Assembly: GCA_001563335.1 (NCBI GenBank)
Contig: LRSL01000086.1
Span: 1-64,000, forward strand
Length of the DNA: 64,000 bases
Direction: 5' to 3'
Source of the DNA: Candidatus Thorarchaeota archaeon SMTZ1-45
GTDB lineage: Archaea > Asgardarchaeota > Thorarchaeia > Thorarchaeales > Thorarchaeaceae
The translations under genes were made by a program, and so were the position numbers. Position 1 is the first letter of the stretch. Every line of letters starts with the position of its first letter. This document shows, piece after piece, positions 47,388 through 56,849 of this stretch. The notes beneath the pieces were generated by a model that saw only the letters and a list, made by a program, of their open reading frames with translations, did not search any database and was not told the DNA's origin.

Positions 47388-49025
47388 TTGATTTGCTTTG
47401 CACTAAGCGAATCTTCATTAGAGAATTACATTGATTCCGACAACCAATGTCTAAGAAGGGAGATAATCAAGAAATTGACACAAGAGCCCAAACCTCCATT
47501 GACATCTGAAGAAACAGATAGGGCTCTTGCTAAAATGGTGAAGCAAGGAATCGCTGCTCAAGTCAAGACTACCTTTACTGAGAGTGTTTTCCTTGTTGGT
47601 TTTGCCCTTCTCTTGCAAGCTCCAAATATAGTGATTGGCATTTTAGCTGCAATTCCTTCTGTCACTCAGCTACTACAAATTCCATCAATATTTCTCTTGG
47701 AGAAATATAGAAACAGGCGACAATTGAATACCTACACGCAATTAGGTAATCGATTTGGAATCCTTCTCATGGCCTTGATACCATTCATAGCTATTGGTGA
47801 GATTGGTTTACTACTCCTTATTGGAGCAATGTTCATCCAAAGCGTGTTTACAGCCATTGGCTCACCCAGTTGGAACTCTTGGATGCGGGATTTAGTACCT
47901 CCTGATCGTCTTGGCAGATTCTTTTCAACAAGAATGGCACTAACGGGACTTGTAGCAATAGTTGCTTCTCTCTCTGGAGGTTTCTTCATCAGCAACTGGT
48001 TGGCATATATTGACCCAAGCGACATGGTTGGTCAGCTCTCTACATACTCAGTACTTTTCTTCATTGCATTTCTTTTTGGAATGATGGCAATATATTATAC
48101 AAGAACCACTCCTGAGCCTCCGATGCATTCCCGACATGAGGAACTCAGTTTTGCGCAATTACTAGCAGAGCCATTCCAAAATGAGAATTACAGAAATCTG
48201 ATGATTTTCTCTGCAGTGTGGAGTCTAAGTACCTCTTTCGCGAGCCCATTCTTCACAGTCTATCTACTTGATGTGAATATACTTGGATTAGAGGTAGTAT
48301 TTGTTGCAGGTCTCGTAGCTCTTACACAACTAACAAGCGTAATCTTTCTGAGATTATGGGGACGTCTTGCGGATCGATTCAGTAACAAGTCAATCTTACA
48401 AGTAACATTACCTTTCTTCATCATTGGTACATTTCTTTGGACCTTCAGTTCAATTGCGAGGAATTATGGAGTACTGATTCCATTAATCATTCTAATACAC
48501 ATTTTCAACGGGTTTTCAGCCGCCGGAGTTAATTTGAGCAGTAATAACATTGGTTTGAAATTAGCACCTCGTGGTGAGTCAGCAACTTATCTTGCAGCAA
48601 GAGGATCAATAATCGCAGTGACTGGAGCTATTGCTCCTGTTATTGCAGGATTACTGGCTGACCTTTTTGCACATCACACAATAGAGTTCTCTCTTTCATG
48701 GCTTATTGATGGCGAGTTATTTACTCTCATTCCAGCCTATCGTTTGTCTGGTATTGACTTTCTATTCGTCATCTCTTCAATCATTGGGATATATGCAATA
48801 CATCGGATTGCTCTCGTGAAGGAGGAAGGAGAGGTTGAGGAAAAGGTTGTCATTGATGCGTTGATTGCAGAAACTAGGAGAAATGTTAGGACTGTTTCAA
48901 CAGTCGATGGCCTGCGACACACATTCGAGGCCCCACTGAAGGTCACGAGAAGAGGTAGAAGAAAAAAGAAACCAGCTGATATAGAACCAATTCCTGATGA
49001 CGATAGCCATGATGAGGGTCAATAG
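47388..49025 (+). CDS. MFS-type transporter
   Basis: 12-TM-like hydrophobic pattern; LRLWGRLADRFSNKSILQ; charged C-terminus. Confidence 0.85.
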   Translation: MICFALSESSLENYIDSDNQCLRREIIKKLTQEPKPPLTSEETDRALAKMVKQGIAAQVKTTFTESVFLVGFALLLQAPNIVIGILAAIPSVTQLLQIPSIFLLEKYRNRRQLNTYTQLGNRFGILLMALIPFIAIGEIGLLLLIGAMFIQSVFTAIGSPSWNSWMRDLVPPDRLGRFFSTRMALTGLVAIVASLSGGFFISNWLAYIDPSDMVGQLSTYSVLFFIAFLFGMMAIYYTRTTPEPPMHSRHEELSFAQLLAEPFQNENYRNLMIFSAVWSLSTSFASPFFTVYLLDVNILGLEVVFVAGLVALTQLTSVIFLRLWGRLADRFSNKSILQVTLPFFIIGTFLWTFSSIARNYGVLIPLIILIHIFNGFSAAGVNLSSNNIGLKLAPRGESATYLAARGSIIAVTGAIAPVIAGLLADLFAHHTIEFSLSWLIDGELFTLIPAYRLSGIDFLFVISSIIGIYAIHRIALVKEEGEVEEKVVIDALIAETRRNVRTVSTVDGLRHTFEAPLKVTRRGRRKKKPADIEPIPDDDSHDEGQ

Positions 49026-49082
49026 CCATTCTCCAAATCGTTCATTCGGTAAATACGTTTATATTCTTCCAAATGTAAATAG

Positions 49083-49113
49083 TATACAATTGTATTCTCT
49101 TTGTATACAATCT
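49083..49113. promoter_or_regulatory. Operator-like repeats upstream of a small ORF
   Basis: Palindromes ATACAATTGTAT and TTGTATACAA; TATACAAT repeated at 49083 and 49104 (21-bp spacing). Confidence 0.5.
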
Positions 49114-49141
49114 GTAATTAGTACATAGAGGATGTAGAAAA

Positions 49142-49261
49142 ATGGCTGTAGCGAAACAACCTAAGCAGGAATCAACCGTGATTGCTTCAAGCAATAGGGT
49201 GTCAGAATACAAGAAAGTTGTTGAGGACATGCGGATTATAGCAAAACACTATGGAAGATAA
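49142..49261 (+). CDS. 39-aa small protein MAVAKQPKQESTVIASSNRVSEYKKVVEDMRIIAKHYGR
   Basis: ATG..TAA; GAGGATG SD-like sequence; upstream palindromic elements and TATA-like box; antisense 49042-49230 ORF looks spurious. Confidence 0.5.
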   Translation: MAVAKQPKQESTVIASSNRVSEYKKVVEDMRIIAKHYGR

Positions 49262-49279
49262 TTGTAGTTAAACTCCAGT

Positions 49280-50413
49280 CTACAAGACAAGTTTAGCCAA
49301 GATTGATTCGACCGACTCAATCTTAATTTTAGAGTCTATGCTTGCGGCGCCATCACGTAGATTTCTAAGGCAAAAAGGACAAGCTGTAGCAAGAATTGAT
49401 GCTTCGGTTGCTTTGGCTTCTTGAACCCGATTTGCAGCAATTGCTATTGAGTCCTCAACCTTTCCAGCACGGAAACCACCTCCAGCTCCACAGCATTTAG
49501 CAAACTTTCGATTCCACTCCATTTCGACAAGTCTAACTCCAGGTATAGATGAGAGCACCTGTCGAGGTGCGTCATAAAGCCCTGAGTGTCTACCGAGATG
49601 ACAAGGATCATGGTACGTTATAGTAGCATTGAGAGGACTAATCTTGAGCCTCTTCTGTTTGATTAGTTCTTGTAATAACTCAATAGTATGTGTAGTCTTG
49701 AACCTTGATTCATCATTCATTAAAAGCTTGAAGTCGTTAGAGAACATTCTATAGCAACCAGCACATGAAACCAGAATTTTGTCTGACTGCATACTCTCAA
49801 AGAGTGTGGTAATCCTCTTCGCTTGTTCAAAAGCTTGAAATTCATCGCCCACACGATATGCAGGAGAGCCACAGCATATCTGTTCATTTGGGATTCTGAA
49901 ACTTACTCCTGCAGCTCTTAGGATTTTGAGTAAGGAGTCTATTTCTTCACTTTCTCTGTATATCTGGGTACATCCAAGAAACAAAGTATAATCTGCTGAA
50001 CTTAGCTTAGATTCAGATAGAGATTGTAAGACCGTATCGCCCTCAGCTGAATTAGCTGAATAGGGATTGCCACTTTCACGGGTGCTCGTGCTGATTTTTC
50101 TGTAACCTTCAGGAGGAGCGACTCCCTGCTTACAGAGAACTGCTTTCATCTCATGGATGGCTTCACTCTGATTATACCCACAAGCCACATCACAGAGACC
50201 GCAACTTGTGCACGCAAAAACTCGTTCAGCTATGGTTTCATCTAGTTGGAGTCTTCCCCTGAGTAAATGGTAAAGAATAGTCATCTTTCCCTTTGCTGCA
50301 TAACTGTCTAATTGCATTTGGCTGTAGGCAGGGCAGTTTTCACGACAGAATCCACAACGTACATGCATACAAGCACGCGCCCAGTCCTCATATTTTTCGA
50401 GCCGGTCTATCAT
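49280..50413 (-). CDS. (Fe-S)-binding GlpC/HdrD-like protein (CCG domains)
   Basis: CGFCRENCPAYSQ, CTSCGLCDVACGY, CCGSPAYR, YHDPCHLGRHSG, FAKCCGAGGGF. Confidence 0.92.
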   Translation of the reverse strand: MIDRLEKYEDWARACMHVRCGFCRENCPAYSQMQLDSYAAKGKMTILYHLLRGRLQLDETIAERVFACTSCGLCDVACGYNQSEAIHEMKAVLCKQGVAPPEGYRKISTSTRESGNPYSANSAEGDTVLQSLSESKLSSADYTLFLGCTQIYRESEEIDSLLKILRAAGVSFRIPNEQICCGSPAYRVGDEFQAFEQAKRITTLFESMQSDKILVSCAGCYRMFSNDFKLLMNDESRFKTTHTIELLQELIKQKRLKISPLNATITYHDPCHLGRHSGLYDAPRQVLSSIPGVRLVEMEWNRKFAKCCGAGGGFRAGKVEDSIAIAANRVQEAKATEASILATACPFCLRNLRDGAASIDSKIKIESVESILAKLVL

Positions 50414-51852
50414 TAACTAAACCCCCTGTTTCCCCGATTCAAAATGTTCTTTGGATCTAATAATGATTTCAGGTCCTTGAGAAGGTTCCAAGCAGAACCC
50501 AATTGGTCTTGAACCCAAGGTGAAGAACGTAATCCTAGTCCATTGGCATTTGAAAGACTGCCACCCATCTCTAGAGCTCGGCGATACATTCGCTCTTTAA
50601 ACTGGAACCACTTGTCAATCTCACTCTTTCTTCGAGTATCAACTGGTACGCTGAAATAAATGCAGAATGGAATAGGTCCTCTAGGACCACCAACAACAAA
50701 CGCTCCAAAATCAATATCGACCCACCCAAACTCTCTTTTCAATTCATCACAAAAGTCGCTGAATTCTTGGAACTTACTGAGTGGTACACAGGCATCAACC
50801 AAATCAGGCTCATATTCAGTATGTGATAGGGCAAAATTACTCTGATCAAAGGTGTCTTTTCCAATGTTGATAGAGTTCCACCATGACTGGGTAAGGTCTG
50901 AGGGTAGTCTATTTCCACCCTGTTTCTCAGAACATTTTGTTATGACCTTGAGTGTTGTATCCACCATTTCAGCACTACCAGACGCTCCAAATAGAACAGC
51001 CATTGAAATTTTATCAGGAATTGGTGTTTTTGCTCGCTCCATATATTGAACAAGAGACCTTCGATCAAACATAAAGACTGTTTCAGGCCAACATCCAGAT
51101 GCATGAGCACTTTTGCAAGCCTCAATGGCTGTGGTTATATTAGAAAACCCGAAGCTTACCCGGTCCCGCATGGGAGGTTTGGGATATACTTTGAGTGTGG
51201 CTTCAGTGATGATACCAAAAGTACCTTCTGCACCAAGAAAGAGATTCAGGAGATTATGGGTTGGTAATGAGAGATAACTCTTACCTCCAATCCTGATTCT
51301 TTGGCCATCACTCATAATCACTTCCAATGCAAGAACCTGGTCGTACACATAACCGTACTTCGCGCCATAGATGCTGATACCCATACAGCTCAATGCTCCA
51401 CCAATTGTTGAAGAGAGGCTACTCTCAGGATGGTGGGCAAAAAACACCCCTTTGTCTAGAGCTGCATTGTAAATTGCTTCAATGGTTGTACCTGCTTGAG
51501 CTGTGATGGTCAGGTTGTCAGTATCAACCTCTAGAACTCTATTTAGTCGCTTCATATCAAGTACAATTCCATGCGCGACAGCCAGTGGATTACCAGACAT
51601 ACTAGTTCCCCCACCCCAAGTATAGATTGGCACATTCATTTGATTGGCGATTTTTACTACCTCAACAACTTCATCTGAAGTTCCTGGTTTGACAATGATG
51701 TCAGGTGTGTAATCGTCCGCAATTCCTTCAATTGAATAATCTTTGGAATAGACCAATCTATCACATAACTCGCTACTTACATGTCTGTCGCCAGCTATCT
51801 CTATTAGCATCTTCTCAACAAGTGACAAATCTGTCATGAGTATCAATTCCAT
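50413..51852 (-). CDS. FAD-binding oxidase (GlcD/D-lactate dehydrogenase family)
   Basis: PDIIVKPGTSDEVVEVVKIANQMNVPIYTWGGGTSMSGNPLAV, HHPESSLSSTIGGALSCMG, LFLGAEGTFGIITEATLKVYPKP. Confidence 0.92.
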   Translation of the reverse strand: MELILMTDLSLVEKMLIEIAGDRHVSSELCDRLVYSKDYSIEGIADDYTPDIIVKPGTSDEVVEVVKIANQMNVPIYTWGGGTSMSGNPLAVAHGIVLDMKRLNRVLEVDTDNLTITAQAGTTIEAIYNAALDKGVFFAHHPESSLSSTIGGALSCMGISIYGAKYGYVYDQVLALEVIMSDGQRIRIGGKSYLSLPTHNLLNLFLGAEGTFGIITEATLKVYPKPPMRDRVSFGFSNITTAIEACKSAHASGCWPETVFMFDRRSLVQYMERAKTPIPDKISMAVLFGASGSAEMVDTTLKVITKCSEKQGGNRLPSDLTQSWWNSINIGKDTFDQSNFALSHTEYEPDLVDACVPLSKFQEFSDFCDELKREFGWVDIDFGAFVVGGPRGPIPFCIYFSVPVDTRRKSEIDKWFQFKERMYRRALEMGGSLSNANGLGLRSSPWVQDQLGSAWNLLKDLKSLLDPKNILNRGNRGFS

Positions 51853-52047
51853 CGGTGGATGTCATTTCAGGAAGAGAGGGTGAATAATATCTCTACTGTA
51901 GGGACCATTATGTATGACTTATTGTATTTCAGCGTATAAATGACTGTGAAAACACATTTTATAGGACGAGTACATAGCTGAAATATCACTATAAGTGGTG
52001 TAACAATTGGTTTGTAGTGACCCCACCTCGGAATTGGAGAGGATAGT

Positions 52048-53106
52048 ATGGCAGCATCTCGCCGTTGGCAATTCAAGATCTGTCTAATTGGAGATGGCTA
52101 TGTCGGGAAGACAAGTATTCGTCGAAAGTACCTAGGACAGGGATTCAGGTCGAACTATATTCCATCATTGGGTGTTGATTTTGCACAAAAGACAGTAACG
52201 TACAATGGGGATGATGTTCGTTTGGTAATCTGGGACATAGCTGGGCAACCACAATTCCAGAGCCTACGAAAGCGCTACTACGAGGGGTGTAGTGGTCTGA
52301 TACTTGCTTATTCTGTGGTGGATAGAGAGTCATTCGATAATGCTTCCAAATGGTTGGTCGAGGCGAAGGGATTTATGGAGGATTTTCCTGCTTTGATTAT
52401 AGTAGGGAACAAAATCGATCTTCGGTCATATCATCCAAAAGAGAACATAATAACTTATGAAGAAGGTCTTGAGTTCACCAAGAAGTTCAGTGAACGACTA
52501 AACACTCCTGCCATCTTTATCGAAACCTCAGCATTGACGGGGGAGAATATCGATAGGGCGTTTGACAAACTGACTAGGCTAATGATTAATCCAGAGGATT
52601 ATCAGACAATTACTACGATGCATGAAGTACGTGTGGGGACCGCTGAGCAAAGCCAACCCTCTGCGTCTAGTTCTTTAACGCCTACTATTTCAAGCAGTCA
52701 ACCTGTTATAGAAATGCCATCTGTTGAAGAGTCAGTAATAGCTCAAGAGGATGAGGTTGCACTAACCATGACCCATTTGATCGAGCTCCGCGGAAAGCTG
52801 AAGAAGGCTGAAGAAGAGTTCCGTGATTACTCGTTGGAAGTCGAAACCAAGCTTCTTACACTCAGGAACACTGTTCATGTAAAGAAAATAATGTACGAGC
52901 ATCTAAGAGAACAGCTAACTCAAACTAGGCAGGAGTGGGCAGATGCCTATGACCAGCATGTTAAGTTGGACCAAGAGAAGAAACAGGAAATAGAGAAACG
53001 ATTGGCTCATATTGCTAAGATTAGAGACCAAATCGATGAGATTGAAACATCAATCAAGAAACAAGTAAGCAAACTGGATTTAGGTAAAAGTATGGACCAA
53101 TTATAG
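52048..53106 (+). CDS. Ras/Rab-like small GTPase with C-terminal coiled coil
   Basis: GDGYVGKTSIRRKYLG (G1), PSLGVDF (G2), WDIAGQPQFQ (G3), VGNKIDL (G4), ETSALTGENID (G5); long charged heptad-like C-terminus. Confidence 0.95.
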   Translation: MAASRRWQFKICLIGDGYVGKTSIRRKYLGQGFRSNYIPSLGVDFAQKTVTYNGDDVRLVIWDIAGQPQFQSLRKRYYEGCSGLILAYSVVDRESFDNASKWLVEAKGFMEDFPALIIVGNKIDLRSYHPKENIITYEEGLEFTKKFSERLNTPAIFIETSALTGENIDRAFDKLTRLMINPEDYQTITTMHEVRVGTAEQSQPSASSSLTPTISSSQPVIEMPSVEESVIAQEDEVALTMTHLIELRGKLKKAEEEFRDYSLEVETKLLTLRNTVHVKKIMYEHLREQLTQTRQEWADAYDQHVKLDQEKKQEIEKRLAHIAKIRDQIDEIETSIKKQVSKLDLGKSMDQL

Positions 53107-53204
53107 TAATTTTTGAATTTCCATGAAGCACAGGTGTATGGTTTAAACTGAAAGTACTTTAACCAGAAGACAATGGTTCACGTTATCAAGGACCGTTACT
53201 ATTC

Positions 53205-54506
53205 TTGTCAGAGAAGCATCACGAACTAATCGATCAGAAAGTTCGAAATTCAAATCACGAGGGAAATGTCCTCACTGTGCTTAATCTCTCTCTAGTGACA
53301 TTCCTAGTTCTCCTTGGTCTAAGCATGGTTGCTCCAATTCTACCAACCTATGCAGAGAGTTTTCAAGTATCATACACCCTCGTAGGTTTCGTAGTTTCAT
53401 CCTTTGCTGTAACACGAATGGTTCTCGACATGCCTGCAGGACTACTCTCAAGAAGATTCGACAAGAAGAAAATAATGATTTCAGGATTGGTACTCATTTC
53501 AACTTCATCAATACTTGCTGGTTTTGCCCCCAACTATGGCACACTTGTAATCGCGCGTATGATAGAAGGCGCAGGCTCAGCGCTATACGTCACTACAGCC
53601 ACAGTGTTCCTAGCTCAAATATCAGGAGAGGAGAAAAGGGGGCAGTGGATGAGTTTGTATATGGGCATGTTGCTTCTCGGAGCAATCTTTGGACCAACAT
53701 TTGGAGGGGTTCTTGCAGACACTTACGATATTCGAGCCCCCTTCTTTGCTTATGCAATAATTACAGGCCTTGGTGTGTTTCCAACAATAACGCTGCCAAA
53801 ACTAGCTAATTCTGGGAATGCATCTTCATCTCTTAAGAGAGGCGAGATCCTAAGAGACATGAGAGAAGTTCTATCCACACCTTCATTTCTTCTAGTGACC
53901 TTTGCAGTCTTCACAACATTCTTTCTACGTACAGGAGTACGAACTACACTAGTACCGCTATTTGCCGCTAATAATCTGGGTCTTGATTCGGGTGCCATCG
54001 GTCTAGTACTTACGATTGGGGGGATAACGACTGCAATTACAATCACGCCCATGGGAAGTGTTTCAGACAGAATTGGGAGAAAGATTCCTCTAGCATTATG
54101 TCTCGTTTTGACTGCAGCTATCACTCTGGTGATTCCATTTTCTACGGATTTGCTAACATTATCAATTTCCCTAGGAATATATGGAGCCGTAATTGGTTTC
54201 TCAGGACCCAGCGCGGCTTATGTGACTGATTTATCACCACCGGATAAACTAGAAATATCCATGGGACTCTATCGCATGATCAGTGATTTCGGATTCGTTG
54301 TTGGACCGCTTCTGCTTGGTTTCATAGCTGACTTGACAGCTACACCAGTGGGTGGGGAGCCTCATTCTGGACTCATTGGCATGTTTCCCTTCTTGATAGC
54401 CTCAATTATTCTCATAGTTGCCTTCTTTGTACTTTTACGAGCTGATGATCCAGCAAGAGATAGAAGACAAAATGCCGTACTAAAGAGTGACTTACAACTC
54501 ATTTGA
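53205..54506 (+). CDS. MFS transporter
   Basis: DMPAGLLSRRFDKKKIMISG, GSVSDRIGRKIPLALCL; 12-TM-like pattern. Confidence 0.92.
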   Translation: MSEKHHELIDQKVRNSNHEGNVLTVLNLSLVTFLVLLGLSMVAPILPTYAESFQVSYTLVGFVVSSFAVTRMVLDMPAGLLSRRFDKKKIMISGLVLISTSSILAGFAPNYGTLVIARMIEGAGSALYVTTATVFLAQISGEEKRGQWMSLYMGMLLLGAIFGPTFGGVLADTYDIRAPFFAYAIITGLGVFPTITLPKLANSGNASSSLKRGEILRDMREVLSTPSFLLVTFAVFTTFFLRTGVRTTLVPLFAANNLGLDSGAIGLVLTIGGITTAITITPMGSVSDRIGRKIPLALCLVLTAAITLVIPFSTDLLTLSISLGIYGAVIGFSGPSAAYVTDLSPPDKLEISMGLYRMISDFGFVVGPLLLGFIADLTATPVGGEPHSGLIGMFPFLIASIILIVAFFVLLRADDPARDRRQNAVLKSDLQLI

Positions 54507-54590
54507 ACAGATCAATTTCTATAATTAATTGGATTTATCTCAGTTGATAGTGATTCTACTTAGAACTATCCTCTTTTATACACGCGAGCT

Positions 54591-55088
54591 TTGATGAGGG
54601 ATATGGAGGACTTAGAAATGCATGAGGAGGAACTAAGAGAACTCATCACAGAAATTCGTGCCGCACGATCAAACCCAAAGAAGCTAAAGACTCTGCTTAA
54701 CAAGTATGAGAATGAATTTGGAACTCAAGCAGAGAAACGAGTTCTGGAGATCATCGCTGAAGATACTGAGAAGTCATGGGTGGGAATTGCTGAGGAAAGA
54801 GAGAATAATGACATTCAGGGCATCCTTGATACATTATGGGAGTCCTTTGAACGAGTGGGAGGAGAGTTCACTGTCAAGAGGACAAAAGATTCAGCACAGA
54901 TTCACTGTACAAAGTGCCCAATGGCTGACACGTACCTCAAGATTGGAAAGCCTGAGTATGGATTGATTTTTCATTGCAGTACTGATCCACACATTGTAGC
55001 CGGATTCAATCCGAAGATGGAGTTTAGAATCACAAAGAGGCTCATGACTGGGGATGAGTGTTGCAATCATTATTATCGTTTGAAATGA
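54591..55088 (+). CDS. L-2-amino-thiazoline-4-carboxylic acid hydrolase-like protein
   Basis: C-terminal MTGDECCNHYYRLK with upstream Cys pair CTKCPMADTY. Confidence 0.6.
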   Translation: MMRDMEDLEMHEEELRELITEIRAARSNPKKLKTLLNKYENEFGTQAEKRVLEIIAEDTEKSWVGIAEERENNDIQGILDTLWESFERVGGEFTVKRTKDSAQIHCTKCPMADTYLKIGKPEYGLIFHCSTDPHIVAGFNPKMEFRITKRLMTGDECCNHYYRLK

Positions 55089-55172
55089 CATCTCCAAATG
55101 TGAAAGTCTGAAGAATGCTAGCAGATGAAAATCCAAAAACCTCATTATTGATGAATGTGAATAGTGTAGAAC

Positions 55173-55715
55173 ATGTCATTAGAAGGGTATCCTAATTGGA
55201 TTCGAGGTATTGATGTATTTATTGGACTCGTTACAATCATTGTAGGAGCCTGGATCTTATTAAGTCCAGATCTTGTTGAAGCCACTTTAGTACTCGCGAT
55301 GGCTATTGGTCTTTTTCTAATCGGTGTGGTAAGATTTGGGAAAGGTATCACCATGAGTGGCTTGACAATGACAAGCCGTGCCATGAAGATATTGAGTGGT
55401 ATTGGAGCAATTGTCCTCTCGATTCTTTCTTTTATATTTAGTAGTTTGACGATAGTAGCCTTGATTTCATTACTAACCTTCGCAATAATGATACTAGGAA
55501 TTTCAAGGATTGTTGTTGGGTATAATGAGAAGACATTATCGGCTTGGGTGAGATGGATGAATATTCTTGGTGGAGGAATTGTATTCTTCTTTGGATTCTT
55601 TGCAGCAATTCTTTCAGGTTTAGGATTCTTTACACTTAGGCTGCTGATATCTTGTGCGTTTATGGTCCTAGGACTTATCCGAATTGCAGCTGCATCGAAA
55701 GGGGAGTTGACGTAG
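55173..55715 (+). CDS. DUF308/HdeD-like membrane protein
   Basis: Six short TM-like segments; IDVFIGLVTIIVGAWILLSPDLVEATLVLAMAIGLFLIGVVRF. Confidence 0.72.
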   Translation: MSLEGYPNWIRGIDVFIGLVTIIVGAWILLSPDLVEATLVLAMAIGLFLIGVVRFGKGITMSGLTMTSRAMKILSGIGAIVLSILSFIFSSLTIVALISLLTFAIMILGISRIVVGYNEKTLSAWVRWMNILGGGIVFFFGFFAAILSGLGFFTLRLLISCAFMVLGLIRIAAASKGELT

Positions 55716-55739
55716 AAAGAAAAAGAGAGAGAGGATTGT

Positions 55740-56327
55740 ATGCCAACTAAAGAAAAAGGTGCACGCATTCCACAAAGAAGTGCATATACAGTGAAGAATT
55801 TGCTTGGGGATCTCAAGAAACTCAAACTGACACCAAGCACACTCTACACTGTCGGAACTGAAATCATCTACTTCGAGTGGACACAAGCTCGTGAAGAATT
55901 AGGGGAGCAGGATGAGATTACTATACATCTTGAGGAACTTATGAGATTCATGCAAACAGATTATGAAAGACGGCTCTTACAGGGCGAATTAAGACGCGAA
56001 AAGGATACTCCTAACGAAGCAATTAACACTTTTCTTAAAGAAACACCTATTGAGTTTCAGTCTTATGTGCTCAAAAGACCTGGACCTTTTGTACAAGGAG
56101 TATTGCAAGCAATGCATACTCAAAGTGAGAGAGAGATAGCACGTTACAAAAGAACAGAGAACGGAATTCGTAAAGAGTTAGAAGAACATCCAAAAGATCC
56201 TGAGTTGTGGAATCATCTTCGTCTTGTGCTTTGGATTATTGGTCAATATGATGACGCAAGTGATGCGTATAAACGAGCCAAAATATTCGGATGGGACAAG
56301 ACTAAGTCAAAGATTGTTGGAATATAG
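55740..56327 (+). CDS. Hypothetical protein with TPR-like C-terminus
   Basis: LWNHLRLVLWIIGQYDDASDAYKRAKIFG. Confidence 0.6.
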   Translation: MPTKEKGARIPQRSAYTVKNLLGDLKKLKLTPSTLYTVGTEIIYFEWTQAREELGEQDEITIHLEELMRFMQTDYERRLLQGELRREKDTPNEAINTFLKETPIEFQSYVLKRPGPFVQGVLQAMHTQSEREIARYKRTENGIRKELEEHPKDPELWNHLRLVLWIIGQYDDASDAYKRAKIFGWDKTKSKIVGI

Positions 56328-56416
56328 CATTAGCCCTCTCAAATACCTGATTGGAATCGGTGGGTTTGAATACATCTTATGTTCTTGATATATCTAAACC
56401 AGAAGGAGGTTTTTGA

Positions 56417-56833
56417 ATGACATCAAAAGAATTAATGGAAATGTTGAATCAAGCTATTGCGAGAGAGATACAAGTAAGTATACAATATATGTGGCAGCAT
56501 GTCAGGATTTATGGATTTGACCATCTAGCAATTGCTGAAGAGCTGAAGAAAACTGCAATCGCAGAGATGAAACATGCTGAGAGCATTGCAGAGAGAGGTG
56601 ACTATCTTGGGGGTGTTCCTACCACGACTCCGGCAATAATAACAGTTGTAAACAAACCACAAGAAATGATCACTCTTGATATGCATGCAGAGGAGGAGGC
56701 TATTGAACTTTACAAGAAGATTATAGAGCGTGCAGATGAAGAGAAAGACTATGTGACTCGAGAACTTTTTGAGAACATACTCTCAGATGAGGAAGATCAT
56801 CACAACGTGTTCAGGACTTTACTTGAGAAGTAG
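56417..56833 (+). CDS. Bacterioferritin/ferritin-like protein
   Basis: LNQAIAREIQVSIQYMWQHVRIYG, EMKHAESIAERGDYLGGVP, LFENILSDEEDHHNVF. Confidence 0.88.
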   Translation: MTSKELMEMLNQAIAREIQVSIQYMWQHVRIYGFDHLAIAEELKKTAIAEMKHAESIAERGDYLGGVPTTTPAIITVVNKPQEMITLDMHAEEEAIELYKKIIERADEEKDYVTRELFENILSDEEDHHNVFRTLLEK

Positions 56834-56849
56834 AGAGCTAGAATAACAT

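Noticed and set aside
55145-55840. 231-aa minus-strand ORF
   Set aside because: Antisense to the DUF308-like membrane protein, which has a convincing TM pattern and start.
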